Shown here in pieces: positions 46,352 through 54,850 of a stretch of DNA of 64,000 nucleotides (positions are counted from its first letter, which is position 1; each line of letters starts with the position of its first letter). Made by a program: the position numbers and the translations under genes. Under the pieces are notes generated by a model. That model saw only the letters and a list, made by a program, of their open reading frames with translations, searched no databases and was not told the origin of the DNA. The stretch is from Bradyrhizobium sp. CCBAU 53340 (lineage in GTDB: Bacteria; Pseudomonadota; Alphaproteobacteria; Rhizobiales; Xanthobacteraceae), in the NCBI RefSeq assembly GCF_015291645.1, contig NZ_CP030055.1, positions 7,586,501 through 7,650,500 on the forward strand, in the 5' to 3' direction.

Positions 46352-47026
46352 TCAGCGATTTTCCCGCCAACAGGTCAAAAGCGAGGTGGCCTGACCCCGC
46401 ACCACATAGGTCCCGGCCAGCCGCCGGACGCCCGGCCCTGGGACCCTGGCGCTGCGTTTGACCGGATTCGGCAGGATCGAGGCCATAAGTGCCGCTTCCC
46501 GGGGCGAGAGGCTCGCGGCCGACTTGCCGAAGGCGTAGGCACTGCCCGCCTCGACCCCAAACTGGCCCTGCGGACCCAGTTCGGCGATGTTGAGGTAAAT
46601 TTCCAGAATCCGTTGCTTGGGCAGGACGAAGTCGATCCACAGCGCCAGCGGAAATTCCAGCGCCTTGCGGATGAAATCCCGCCCCTGCCAGAGGAACAGG
46701 TTCTTCGCCACCTGCTGGGTGATGGTGGAGGCGCCGCGGAAGGCGGTGCCGTCCTCCTGCGCGTCGTTGATCGCCTCGCGCAGCGCGCCCCAATCGATGC
46801 CGTGATGCTTGCAGAAATGGGCGTCCTCGGCTGCCACCACCGAGCGCGGCAGATAAGGCGACATCCCGGCCAGGTCGATCCATTCCCGATGCATAGGCGC
46901 ACCCATCAGCGAACGCCAGGCCATCAGTGTCGAAACCGGATGGCCGGTGCGGTAGAACGGCGCGATCACATAGGGCGCGAGAACCACGACCGCGAGCACT
47001 GCCAGCAGGATTTTAACGATGCGCAA
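46352..47026 (-). CDS. mtgA: Monofunctional biosynthetic peptidoglycan transglycosylase (TTG start)
   Basis: MtgA polymerises lipid II into glycan strands at the inner membrane. The 224-residue chain has one N-terminal anchor ([18 protein letters not shown]) and the family 51 glycosyltransferase domain: catalytic glutamate in [16 protein letters not shown], then [26 protein letters not shown] and [18 protein letters not shown] at 47026 follows AAAGGTCGAT. No transpeptidase domain is attached, as expected. It is transcribed away from the farnesyl diphosphate synthase gene. Confidence 0.95.
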   Translation of the reverse strand: MRIVKILLAVLAVVVLAPYVIAPFYRTGHPVSTLMAWRSLMGAPMHREWIDLAGMSPYLPRSVVAAEDAHFCKHHGIDWGALREAINDAQEDGTAFRGASTITQQVAKNLFLWQGRDFIRKALEFPLALWIDFVLPKQRILEIYLNIAELGPQGQFGVEAGSAYAFGKSAASLSPREAALMASILPNPVKRSARVPGPGVRRLAGTYVVRGQATSLLTCWRENR

Positions 47027-47186
47027 ATCGACCTTTCCGGCGCGAAATGAACGTGGCCGCGGATCCCGCCATTAAGTCTGTGATAATTCGGGCCTTTTCC
47101 AGCACTTTTTAGGCCTTCCAAACGATTGACTGAGGCAGGCGCATAAAGGATTGTCCCGCCGAATTTTAGTTCTGGAGCCTTTCTTG

Positions 47187-48110
47187 ATGACCGGCACGTC
47201 CCCGTCCGATTTCGCCAAGCGTCTGGACAAGACCGCTGATGACACCGAGGCCTTGCTCGCTCGCCTGTTGTCGGACGACATCCTGCCCGATGAGATCGCC
47301 CGCCCCAAGCGGCTGATGGACGCAATGCGCTATTCAAGCCTTGGCGGCGGCAAGCGTCTGCGGCCATTCCTGGTGGTCGAGAGTGCCGCCGTGTTCGGCG
47401 TTCCCCGTGAGGCCGCATTGCTCGTCGGCGCCGCACTCGAATGCATCCACTGCTATTCGCTGATCCATGACGATCTGCCGGCGATGGACAATTCGGACCT
47501 GCGCCGCGGCCGGCCTACCCTGCACAAGCAGACCGATGACGCCACCGCGATCCTCGCCGGCGACGGCTTGCTGACCATCGCCTTCGACGTCATCACCCGC
47601 GACGAGGTCCATCGCGACGCCAATGTGCGCCTTCTGCTGACGCGCGCGCTGGCGCGCTGCGCCGGCATCGGCGGCATGGTCGGCGGCCAGATCCTCGATC
47701 TCGCCGGTGAAGGCCGCTTTGGCGGCAACGAGCCGATCGATGTCGGCCGTATCCAGCAGATGAAGACGGGCGCGCTGCTGCGCTACGGCTGCATCGCCGG
47801 CGCGCTGCTCGGCCAGGCCTCGCAAAAAGAATATCAGGCGCTCGACGATTACGGCCGCGCGCTCGGCGAAGCCTTCCAGATCGCCGACGATCTGCTCGAC
47901 GTCGAGGGCGATGCCGCCGCGCTCGGCAAGCCGGCCGGCGCCGACGCCGTGCTGGGCAAGACCACCTTCGTCACGCAGCTCGGGATCGAAGGCGCCAAGC
48001 AGCGCGTGCGCGATTTGCTCGCGCGTGCCGACAGTGCCGTGTCGATCTTCGGCGACCGCGCCGCCGTGCTGCAAGCCGCCGCCCGCTTCGTCGCCGAACG
48101 CAAGAGCTAA
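47187..48110 (+). CDS. ispA: Farnesyl diphosphate synthase (short-chain polyprenyl synthetase)
   Basis: This 307-residue enzyme condenses isopentenyl diphosphate with allylic diphosphates. The first aspartate-rich motif is DDLPAMD in SLIHDDLPAMDNSDLRRG, the second is DDLLD, and GGKRLRPFL and QMKTGALLRY are present. The two extra residues in the first motif are typical of bacterial farnesyl synthases, though geranylgeranyl synthases can look similar. Its product feeds undecaprenol, quinone and hopanoid synthesis. The ATG at 47187 follows TGGAG. Confidence 0.88.
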   Translation: MTGTSPSDFAKRLDKTADDTEALLARLLSDDILPDEIARPKRLMDAMRYSSLGGGKRLRPFLVVESAAVFGVPREAALLVGAALECIHCYSLIHDDLPAMDNSDLRRGRPTLHKQTDDATAILAGDGLLTIAFDVITRDEVHRDANVRLLLTRALARCAGIGGMVGGQILDLAGEGRFGGNEPIDVGRIQQMKTGALLRYGCIAGALLGQASQKEYQALDDYGRALGEAFQIADDLLDVEGDAAALGKPAGADAVLGKTTFVTQLGIEGAKQRVRDLLARADSAVSIFGDRAAVLQAAARFVAERKS

Positions 48111-48112
48111 GT

Positions 48113-48178
48113 CCCCTCACCTCTCCCGCTTGCGGGAGAGGTCGATCGCGAAGCGATCGGGTCAGGGCTCTCTCCTCC
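48113..48178. repeat. Palindrome, CTCTCCCGCTTGCGGGAGAG + GATCGCGAAGCGATC
   Basis: Two adjacent perfect hairpins (CTCTCCCGCTTGCGGGAGAG and GATCGCGAAGCGATC) follow the farnesyl synthase stop. A related and longer copy is at 60425-60552. It is a plausible terminator or mRNA-stabilising element. Confidence 0.85.
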
Positions 48179-48236
48179 TGGGGGTTCACCGCCGCCGAGG
48201 TGACAACGAGAATCAAGCGAGAGGGCTGGCACCTTC

Positions 48237-48920
48237 ATGGCCACTGACAAGGAAGATCCCGTCCTCGCCCGTTTCCGCCAGATGTCGCGGCCGGTGCGGC
48301 TGGTCTATGCGCGGCCGCGGACCTTCATCTCGCTCGCCGTCGGCATCCTCGTCTGCCTGCTGCTGCCGGGCACGCACCGCGTGGTGACGCGGCTGTTGCT
48401 GGGCTGGGATGCGCTGATCGCGGTCTATCTCGTGCTGGTCTACAGCATGATGCTGAACAACGATCACCAACATATCCGCCGGAGCGCCGCAATGCAGGAC
48501 GACGGCCGCTTCGTGATTCTGCTGGTGACGGCGACCGGCGCCTTCGCCAGCATCGCGGCGATCGTCGCCGAACTCGGCACCCACCGCGGCGCCGCGGAGT
48601 TGACGATTGCGATCACCACCATCGCGCTGTCCTGGGCCGCCGTGCACACGACCTTCGCGCTGCACTACGCTCATGATTATTACCGCCATCCGCCCGGCGG
48701 ATTGCAGTTTCCGAGCGGCGACAAGGAACACCACGCCGATTATTGGGATTTTGTCTATTTCTCGTTCGTGATCGGCATGACCGCGCAGGTCTCCGACGTC
48801 GGCATCACCGACAAGACCATCCGCCGCACCGCCACCGCGCACGGCATCGTGTCCTTCATCTACAACACGGCCCTGCTGGCGCTGACGGTGAACATCGCGG
48901 CGAGCGCAATCGCGACGTGA
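48237..48920 (+). CDS. DUF1345 family membrane protein
   Basis: The 227-residue protein has about five helices and the DUF1345 signature ALHYAHDYYR plus a conserved GLQFPSGDKEHHADYWDFVY and FSFVIGMTAQVSDVGIT. Function is unknown. The ATG at 48237 follows a GAGAGGG site. It is flanked by repeats on both sides and probably transcribed alone. Confidence 0.9.
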   Translation: MATDKEDPVLARFRQMSRPVRLVYARPRTFISLAVGILVCLLLPGTHRVVTRLLLGWDALIAVYLVLVYSMMLNNDHQHIRRSAAMQDDGRFVILLVTATGAFASIAAIVAELGTHRGAAELTIAITTIALSWAAVHTTFALHYAHDYYRHPPGGLQFPSGDKEHHADYWDFVYFSFVIGMTAQVSDVGITDKTIRRTATAHGIVSFIYNTALLALTVNIAASAIAT

Positions 48921-48926
48921 TCTTGG

Positions 48927-49069
48927 TGTCGTCCCGGCGGAGGCCGGGACCCATACCGCGTGATCCATCTGTGACGGGCGATGCCAGTACCGCGGGAGCG
49001 CCGCTTCACTAGCAGCCTTCGTCAAACTGCTCCCTGGGATTATGGGTCCCGGCCTACGCCGGGACGACC
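48927..49069. repeat. Compound palindrome, GTCGTCCCGGCGGAGGCCGGGAC type
   Basis: The hairpin GTCCCGGCGGAGGCCGGGAC is mirrored by GTCCCGGCCTACGCCGGGAC about 100 bases later, with 'ccataccgcg' and 'attatgg' segments inside. It matches the architecture near 34.7 kb. It lies between two convergent genes and holds no gene. Confidence 0.85.
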
Positions 49070-49096
49070 ATGGGGGTGGCAGCTTGCTCGGCTAAC

Positions 49097-50920
49097 TCAG
49101 TTACACACCTCGACGTTGGCATCGTTGCCGGGGCCGCCACCGCCGCGGTATTCTAGATGGCAGCCGCGGTTGACCGGTCGGCAGCCGGTACTGTTGCTGC
49201 AGTACACCTGGCCGCCGCCAGCCGGGGCGCGGCCAGCGCCAGCAGCAGCGGCGATGCCGGCAGCGGCACCAATGCCTCCAGCGGCCGCCGCACCGCGACG
49301 CTGGCGCGCGGGACGATCATCGCCATCATCGCGTCTGGCAGTTGCAGGCTTGGCCGGCCTGGCGGCGCGCTGCTTCTCGCATTCGTTGTCGTCATTGAGC
49401 ACATAGCCGTCACGGCAGACGATCTTGGTGCAGACGTCGCCATCGGCCTTGAAGCCGTGATCGCAGACCAGCGGGCAGACGCGCGACTGCTTGGACTTGA
49501 CCGCATCGAGCGCATCCGTGCTCGCCATCTTCACGTCGAGTTTGGTGCCGGCATAGCGGTTGAACTGCGACAGCGACCGCTGCGAGGAGGTGCTCCAATT
49601 GCCGTCAGCCTGACCTGAGAAACAGCCGACCCGGCCGAGTTCGGTCTGCACCGAACGACTGAGATCGGCCGGCGTCGTCGCGGGCGTCAACGAGGCGACG
49701 TTGGTGCCGGCGGGGCTCTCGGTGCTGGCGGGCGCAGCGCCCGGCACTGCTGCGGCGAGATTGACGCGCTGCTGCTCGGCGGCCGCGGCCTGCTGCTGCG
49801 CCTGCTCCTTGGCCTTCTGCGCGGCAAGCTGGGCCTGCTCGGCCGCCTTTGCGTCGGCCGCGGCCTTGGCCTGCGCGTCCCGCTGCGCGCCCAGCGCGGC
49901 GAGACGATCGCGCTCGGCCTCGGCCTGCTTCGCCTTCTCGATCGCGGCGGCATGAACCTGCTCGGCCTGGATCTTGTCGAGCTGCAGCTTGGCGAGGTTC
50001 GCATAGAAGCCGTCAGGATGCTGGGCCAGGAAGGCCTCCCATGCCGGCTTGTTGCCGACCTGGAGCGCGAGCTCATAGTCGCGGCGGATGTCGGCCTGCG
50101 GATTGATCGCCGGCGTCGGCGCTGCTGCGGCCGCGGGCGCCGCCTTGACCGGCACCAGCGGCACGTCTTCGCCGCCGAGCGAGCCGTAGACGAACGGCTC
50201 CTGCTTGTTGCCGGTCGACTTGAGCACGTCGTCACGCACGAAGCCGAAGGCGCGCCGGACGTCGAGGCCCGGCGTCGTCAGATGCTTCGACAACGCGATG
50301 GTGAACGGGCTGTTGGCACCGTCGCCATCCTGCGCGGTGAAGCCGGCCTTGGCCGAATAGGCGATCAGCGTGTTGGTGCTGGTCGGCTCGACCTGGGCAA
50401 GGCCGCGGCCGATGCCGCGCGAGGCCAGCGTGCGCTTCATGGTCCTGCCGAACGGATTGTCCCGGCAGGCGTCGAGGATCACCAGGCGAAGCTGCTTCGC
50501 CGGCTCGACGGCGACCAGGACGCGGTCGAGCGAGAGCGCCTCGTCATAGACATCGGTGTCGCGCTCGAGCTTGGCATCAACGGGGATCAGATAGTTGGAG
50601 CCTTCGACCTCGATGCCGTGGCCAGCATAGTAGACCACGGCGATGTCGGCATCGCGGGTTGCATCGGCGAAGTCGCGCAACACGCGTCGCGTCTCGAGCG
50701 CGGTCAGGTCGTGGCGGGAGTCGACGACATCGAAGCCGGCATCCTTCAGCGTCTTCGCCATCACCGCACCGTCGTTGACGGGATTGGCGAGCGAGGGCGC
50801 ATGCTGATAGGCCGCATTGGCGAGCACCAGCGCGACGCGCTTTCCGGCGAAGGCAGGTTCAGTGCCGAACAGCAGCGCGACAGCGAGGAGCAACGGGCAA
50901 AGTCTGAATAAATTGCGCAT
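49097..50920 (-). CDS. Secreted caspase-like (peptidase C14) protein with coiled coil and peptidoglycan-binding-like tail
   Basis: The 607-residue precursor has a signal peptide ending near PAFAG and a caspase-like domain (26-260). Its catalytic dyad is His101 in YYAGHGIE and Cys152 in LDACRDNPFG. An Ala/Gln/Lys-rich coiled coil spans about 310-400, then a fold like a peptidoglycan-binding unit (TELGRVGCFSGQADGNWSTS), then a cysteine-rich region and a final segment with GGGPGNDAN. It probably acts in the periplasm. Such metacaspase relatives cut after basic residues; its substrate is unknown. Confidence 0.88.
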   Translation of the reverse strand: MRNLFRLCPLLLAVALLFGTEPAFAGKRVALVLANAAYQHAPSLANPVNDGAVMAKTLKDAGFDVVDSRHDLTALETRRVLRDFADATRDADIAVVYYAGHGIEVEGSNYLIPVDAKLERDTDVYDEALSLDRVLVAVEPAKQLRLVILDACRDNPFGRTMKRTLASRGIGRGLAQVEPTSTNTLIAYSAKAGFTAQDGDGANSPFTIALSKHLTTPGLDVRRAFGFVRDDVLKSTGNKQEPFVYGSLGGEDVPLVPVKAAPAAAAAPTPAINPQADIRRDYELALQVGNKPAWEAFLAQHPDGFYANLAKLQLDKIQAEQVHAAAIEKAKQAEAERDRLAALGAQRDAQAKAAADAKAAEQAQLAAQKAKEQAQQQAAAAEQQRVNLAAAVPGAAPASTESPAGTNVASLTPATTPADLSRSVQTELGRVGCFSGQADGNWSTSSQRSLSQFNRYAGTKLDVKMASTDALDAVKSKQSRVCPLVCDHGFKADGDVCTKIVCRDGYVLNDDNECEKQRAARPAKPATARRDDGDDRPARQRRGAAAAGGIGAAAGIAAAAGAGRAPAGGGQVYCSNSTGCRPVNRGCHLEYRGGGGPGNDANVEVCN

Positions 50921-51100
50921 GACACGACTTCCAGGAGTTCGGGGCAGTTCACACCCTCGGGGATGGCCTTAGCAAGACCCTCCGCCTGCGCTTGTGATGG
51001 AGGTCACGAAGACGGCGCCGACGACAGCCCGGGGCCCCCTTTTGTTAGTCGCGCCAGTGCATTGGCGGTTCGCCGCCAAAGGCCTGCGCATTGGTTTTCC

Positions 51101-51529
51101 CTAGCCATCCCGGACATGCCCCCGATACTGCGGCAGATTGTCCGTGATCTCGTGCCACGGCGCCTTCGAGCCGACGAAAATATGGGCGGTCGGGCGGATC
51201 GAGGGGGCATCGACCAGGGTTCCCATGGCGACATGGGCCCATTTTCCCTCGCGGACCCGGGAATACAGCAGCGAGCCGCAGCGGGCACAATGCGCATCAT
51301 GCGTGACGTCGTCCCCATAGATCATCCGCAGGTCGGCGCCCCTGACGAGATGGAGCTCGCCATATTCGATCCCGGCGAACGGCTTGAACGCGGAACCCGT
51401 GGTCCGGCGGCAGTTCGAGCAATGGCAATTCAGCGCATAGGAGAACGCATCGGCCACCTCGTAGCGGACGGCGCGGCAGCAGCACTCGCCGGCAAGCATA
51501 CGAGCATTCTGATGTTGTGAACCCGTCAT
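51101..51529 (-). CDS. GFA-family protein (glutathione-dependent formaldehyde-activating-like)
   Basis: This 142-residue zinc-binding protein has the family cysteine pattern: GECCCRAVRYEV, NCHCSNCRRTTGS and HCARCGSLLY. These hold two zinc atoms in the known fold. The only studied member accelerates the glutathione-formaldehyde reaction, but most are untested. The ATG at 51529 follows GCGAGG; a longer start at 51562 lacks such a site. The 180-base gap upstream shows no gene. Confidence 0.88.
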   Translation of the reverse strand: MTGSQHQNARMLAGECCCRAVRYEVADAFSYALNCHCSNCRRTTGSAFKPFAGIEYGELHLVRGADLRMIYGDDVTHDAHCARCGSLLYSRVREGKWAHVAMGTLVDAPSIRPTAHIFVGSKAPWHEITDNLPQYRGHVRDG

Positions 51530-51621
51530 GATGGCCTCGCGCAAATGGCAGAAGACACCCATAGCGCAATTTGATGTGTACGACTAAGTTCGCGCTCAGC
51601 CATCATTCAAAGGGATGACCC

Positions 51622-51996
51622 ATGAGCCCAAACCGGTCGAGCGTCGAAGCGGTCGTGCAATCCTATTTTGACGGTCTTTACGAGGGCGATGCCGACAAGC
51701 TCGGCGAGGTCTTCCACCCCTCTGCCGATCTGCGCTGGGTGGAAAAGGGCGAGCTGAAGATCCTGACCGTGCCGGACTGGCTTGCCTGGGTCCGCAAGCG
51801 CCCCTCCGCCAAGGCGGAAGGCAAGCCGCGCGAGGATTTCATCATCACCATCGACCGCTCGGACGACAACACCGCCTTCATCAAGGTCAAATGCCAGCTT
51901 CCGCCGCGGTTCTTCACGGATTATCTGGTCGCGATGAAGCTCGCCGACGGCTGGCGGATCGTGTCGAAATCGTACAGGTACGATCTGAAGGAGTGA
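51622..51996 (+). CDS. NTF2-like (lumazine-binding type) protein
   Basis: The 124-residue cone-shaped fold reads SVEAVVQSYFDGLYEGDADK, LGEVFHPSADLRWV, FIKVKCQLPPRFFTDYLVAMK and DGWRIVSKSYRY, as in the putative lumazine-binding or SnoaL-like group. Such proteins bind small ligands or catalyse simple isomerisations. AAAGGGA precedes the ATG. It diverges from the GFA gene. The ligand is unknown. Confidence 0.78.
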   Translation: MSPNRSSVEAVVQSYFDGLYEGDADKLGEVFHPSADLRWVEKGELKILTVPDWLAWVRKRPSAKAEGKPREDFIITIDRSDDNTAFIKVKCQLPPRFFTDYLVAMKLADGWRIVSKSYRYDLKE

Positions 51997-52040
51997 GGCT
52001 TTGGCTGCCTGAAATCGGGCACACTCGTCCGGCATTTCTC

Positions 52041-52156
52041 CGTCATTGCGAGCGCAAACTCTCGCCACACGTCATTGCGAGGAGCCCTTGCGACGAAGCA
52101 ATCCAGAATCCCTCCGCGGAGACAATCTGGATTGCTTCGCTACGCTCGCAATGACG
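52041..52156. repeat. Interspersed palindrome, 'CGTCATTGCGA' family, copy 4, with a partial duplicate of its left arm
   Basis: A full element (52070-52156) carries arms CGTCATTGCGAGGAGCCC and GCTACGCTCGCAATGACG. It is preceded by a 30-base partial left arm (52041-52070) that repeats CGTCATTGCGAGCGC. It lies between the NTF2-like gene and the beta-lactamase gene and extends into the frame before the lactamase start. Confidence 0.82.
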
Positions 52157-52212
52157 GCGGGGATAGCCCGCTCGCTGCATCCCTCACCACCGTCTCGCCC
52201 CGAAAGTCCCCC

Positions 52213-53070
52213 ATGCTGCTCGATCGCCGTTCCCTGCTCGCCTCGCTGTGCTGGATGGCCGCTGCGCCCGCCTTTGCCGCCGATGCGCCGACCGAGCTCG
52301 AAACTTACGAGCACGAGAGCGGCGGAAAGATCGGGGTTTATGCGGAGAGTCTCGCGACAGGCAGAAAACTTGCCTGGCGGGCCGACGAGCGCTTCGTGAT
52401 GTGCTCGACATTCAAGGCTTCGCTGGCGGCCTGCGTACTGGCGCGGGTCGATCGCGGCGAGGACAAGCTGGCCGCGATGATCTCTTACGGCAAGGCCGAT
52501 CTGCTCGCATACGCGCCGGTCGCAAAACAGAACCTGTCGGCCGGCGCGATGTCGGTCGCCGACATGTGCAAGGCGAGCGTCGAGCTCAGCGACAACACCT
52601 GCGCCAATCTGCTGCTCGCGCGGGTCGGCGGCCCTGCCGCGCTCACGGCGTTCTGGCGGTCGATCGGCGACACCACCTCGCGGCTCGACCACAATGAGCC
52701 CGAGCTCAACCGCTCGCCGCCCGGCGATGTCAGGGACACCACGACCCCGGTGGCGATGGCCGGCAATCTGAAGCGGCTGGTGACGGGCGAGGTGCTGGCG
52801 CCGGCCTCAAAGGCCCAGCTCACCGAATGGATGGTCGGCTGCAAGACCGGCGCGAACCGGCTGCGCGGCGGCCTGCCGGCGAGCTGGACCATCGGCGACA
52901 AGACCGGCAACAACGGCAAGGATGCATCGGGCGATATCGCGGTCGCCTGGCCCAAACCCGACGCGCCGGTGCTGATCGCGGCCTATACCCAGGGCGGCAC
53001 ACCGAACGCGGCCCAGCTTGAGGCGGTGTTCGCGGCGATCGGGCGCATGGTGGCCGAACGACTGGCCTAG
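52213..53070 (+). CDS. Class A beta-lactamase with Tat-like signal
   Basis: This 285-residue serine beta-lactamase has the S65-T-F-K68 active site, SDN, EPELN (the deacylating glutamate) and KTG in DKTGNN. The N-terminus reads LDRRSLLASL before a hydrophobic stretch ending PAFAAD, a twin-arginine export signal as in many proteobacterial class A enzymes. A cysteine precedes the active serine. The ATG at 52213 removes an N-terminal frame that reads through a repeat. It should confer intrinsic beta-lactam hydrolysis. Its stop codon sits in a palindrome. Confidence 0.93.
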   Translation: MLLDRRSLLASLCWMAAAPAFAADAPTELETYEHESGGKIGVYAESLATGRKLAWRADERFVMCSTFKASLAACVLARVDRGEDKLAAMISYGKADLLAYAPVAKQNLSAGAMSVADMCKASVELSDNTCANLLLARVGGPAALTAFWRSIGDTTSRLDHNEPELNRSPPGDVRDTTTPVAMAGNLKRLVTGEVLAPASKAQLTEWMVGCKTGANRLRGGLPASWTIGDKTGNNGKDASGDIAVAWPKPDAPVLIAAYTQGGTPNAAQLEAVFAAIGRMVAERLA

Positions 53071-53105
53071 AGCCCTGTTCCGATAGAATCGGAACAGGGC
53101 TCTAG
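53067..53105 (+). terminator. Perfect 18-bp hairpin containing the beta-lactamase stop codon
   Basis: The arms CTAGAGCCCTGTTCCGAT and its exact complement are joined by AGA. The lactamase TAG stop (53068-53070) lies in the left arm. This is the first part of a longer Rhizobiales element that continues with 'tcttgtcttgacgcg' and 'ccggtatccacttcgctcgg' to about 53165, just before the antiporter start. Confidence 0.85.
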
Positions 53106-53213
53106 ATTCTTGTCTTGACGCGTTTTCTTTACGCGAACCGGTATCCACTTCGCTCGGAAACGCTCTTGCCACCCTGCATTGACCTCCTGGCCGCTTCCGG
53201 GCCAAGACAGGTC

Positions 53214-54824
53214 ATGATCGCTGCGAAATTCCAGACCTTTCTGATTCTGCTGGCCGTGCTGGCGGGCACAGCTTTGGTCGCTCGCCGCTTCAACATGGCG
53301 CCGGCCATTCTGCTGATGCTCTCAGGCGTCGGCCTTGCTTTCGTGCCGGGCATGCCGCCGGTGGAATTGCCGCCGGAGCTGGTGCTGCTGATGGTGCTGC
53401 CGCCGCTGATCTACTCGGCGAGCGTCGCGATGAGCTGGCGCGAGTTCAAGAACAATTTGCGCCCCATCGTGCTGCTCGCGGTCGGCGCCGTGATCTTCAC
53501 CGCGGCGATGGTGGCGACGGCGACCCATTACGTGATCGGCCTGCCCTGGAGCATCGGCTTCCTCTTGGGCGCCATCGTCGCGCCGCCCGACGTCGTCGCC
53601 CCGCTTGCGATCGCGCGCCGGCTGAACATGCCGCGCCGCCTGCTGGTCATCCTCGAGGGCGAGGGGCTCGCCAACGACGCCACCGCGCTGATCCTATATC
53701 GTTTCGCGCTCGCCGCGATTGTGGTCGGACATTTCTCGCTGCCGCTGGCGGCCGGCGAGTTTTCCTTGATCGTCGCCGGCGAGATCGCCTTCGGCATCGG
53801 AGTCGGCTGGCTCTCGCTGCGCTTGCGCAAATGGTCCGGCGATCCGCAGGTCGAGCTGACGCTGTCGCTGATCACGCCCTACGTGTCCTACTGGCTGCCC
53901 GAACACATCGGCGGTTCGGGCGTGATCGCCACCGTCGCCTGCGGCCTCTATGTGAGCTGGAACGGGCCGCTGCTGATTTCGGCGTCGACGCGCCTGCAAG
54001 GCATCTTCTTCTGGGACCTCATCATCTACCTGATCGAGGGCCTGCTGTTCCTGCTCACCGGCTTCCAGATGCGCGCGCTCTACGAGAAATCGAAGACGTT
54101 CCCGCTCGACGACATCATGATCGCGACCGCCCTCGTCATGGCCATCATCGTTCTCGCGCGCTTCGCCTGGCTCTATCCCGCGACCTATCTGCCGCGGATG
54201 GCGAGCAAATCGCTGCGCGCGCGCGATCCGTCGCCGCCCTGGCAATGGCCGTTCGCGCTCGCCTTCACCGGCGTGCGCGGCGCGGTGTCGCTGGCGGCCG
54301 CGCTGGCGCTGCCGTTCACGCTGCCCGATGGCGAAGCCTTCCCGTATCGCGACCTGATCCTGTTCGTCGCCTTCGGCGTCATCTTCATCACGCTGATCGG
54401 CGTCGGCCTGACCCTGCCGCCGGTGGTACGGTGGCTCGGCATCGCGCAGGCCGGGCGCAGCGAGCACGTTGCCGAGCACGAGGCCGAGATCGCGGCCCGG
54501 CGCCAGGCGCTCGACGCCGCGTTGCGCTCGCTGGATGCGCTGACGGAAGAAAAGGAGGTGTCGGAGGAGGTGATGCGGCTGTTGCGCGCCCGTCACGAAA
54601 TCCGCGTCAACCAGCTTCCCGATTCACTCGACCCCACCCGTCACGACGTCTCCGCCGCCGGCACCGCGCTGACCCGTGAGCTGATCGTCGCCGAGCGCAA
54701 ATTCATTCATGACTTGCTGCGCGACGGCCAGATCACGGACGAGACACGGCGGCGGATCGAACGTGATCTCGATCTCGAGGAGGCGAGCCTGGCAAACAGG
54801 GAGTATCGCGGCGCGCCGCTGTAG
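53214..54824 (+). CDS. Na+/H+ (monovalent cation/proton) antiporter, CPA1 family
   Basis: This 536-residue protein has about twelve helices and the CPA1 landmarks LLMVLPPLIYSASV, GAIVAPPDVVAPLAIARRL, EGEGLANDATALI with the transport aspartates, and FTGVRGAVSLAAAL. A soluble C-terminal tail of about 120 residues includes a helical segment rich in Glu and Arg. It exchanges Na+ or K+ for protons at the inner membrane. The ATG at 53214 has only a weak site, but upstream frames lie within a repeat. Confidence 0.92.
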   Translation: MIAAKFQTFLILLAVLAGTALVARRFNMAPAILLMLSGVGLAFVPGMPPVELPPELVLLMVLPPLIYSASVAMSWREFKNNLRPIVLLAVGAVIFTAAMVATATHYVIGLPWSIGFLLGAIVAPPDVVAPLAIARRLNMPRRLLVILEGEGLANDATALILYRFALAAIVVGHFSLPLAAGEFSLIVAGEIAFGIGVGWLSLRLRKWSGDPQVELTLSLITPYVSYWLPEHIGGSGVIATVACGLYVSWNGPLLISASTRLQGIFFWDLIIYLIEGLLFLLTGFQMRALYEKSKTFPLDDIMIATALVMAIIVLARFAWLYPATYLPRMASKSLRARDPSPPWQWPFALAFTGVRGAVSLAAALALPFTLPDGEAFPYRDLILFVAFGVIFITLIGVGLTLPPVVRWLGIAQAGRSEHVAEHEAEIAARRQALDAALRSLDALTEEKEVSEEVMRLLRARHEIRVNQLPDSLDPTRHDVSAAGTALTRELIVAERKFIHDLLRDGQITDETRRRIERDLDLEEASLANREYRGAPL

Positions 54825-54850
54825 CGTCTCGTCAGGGCGCGAACGCCCGG

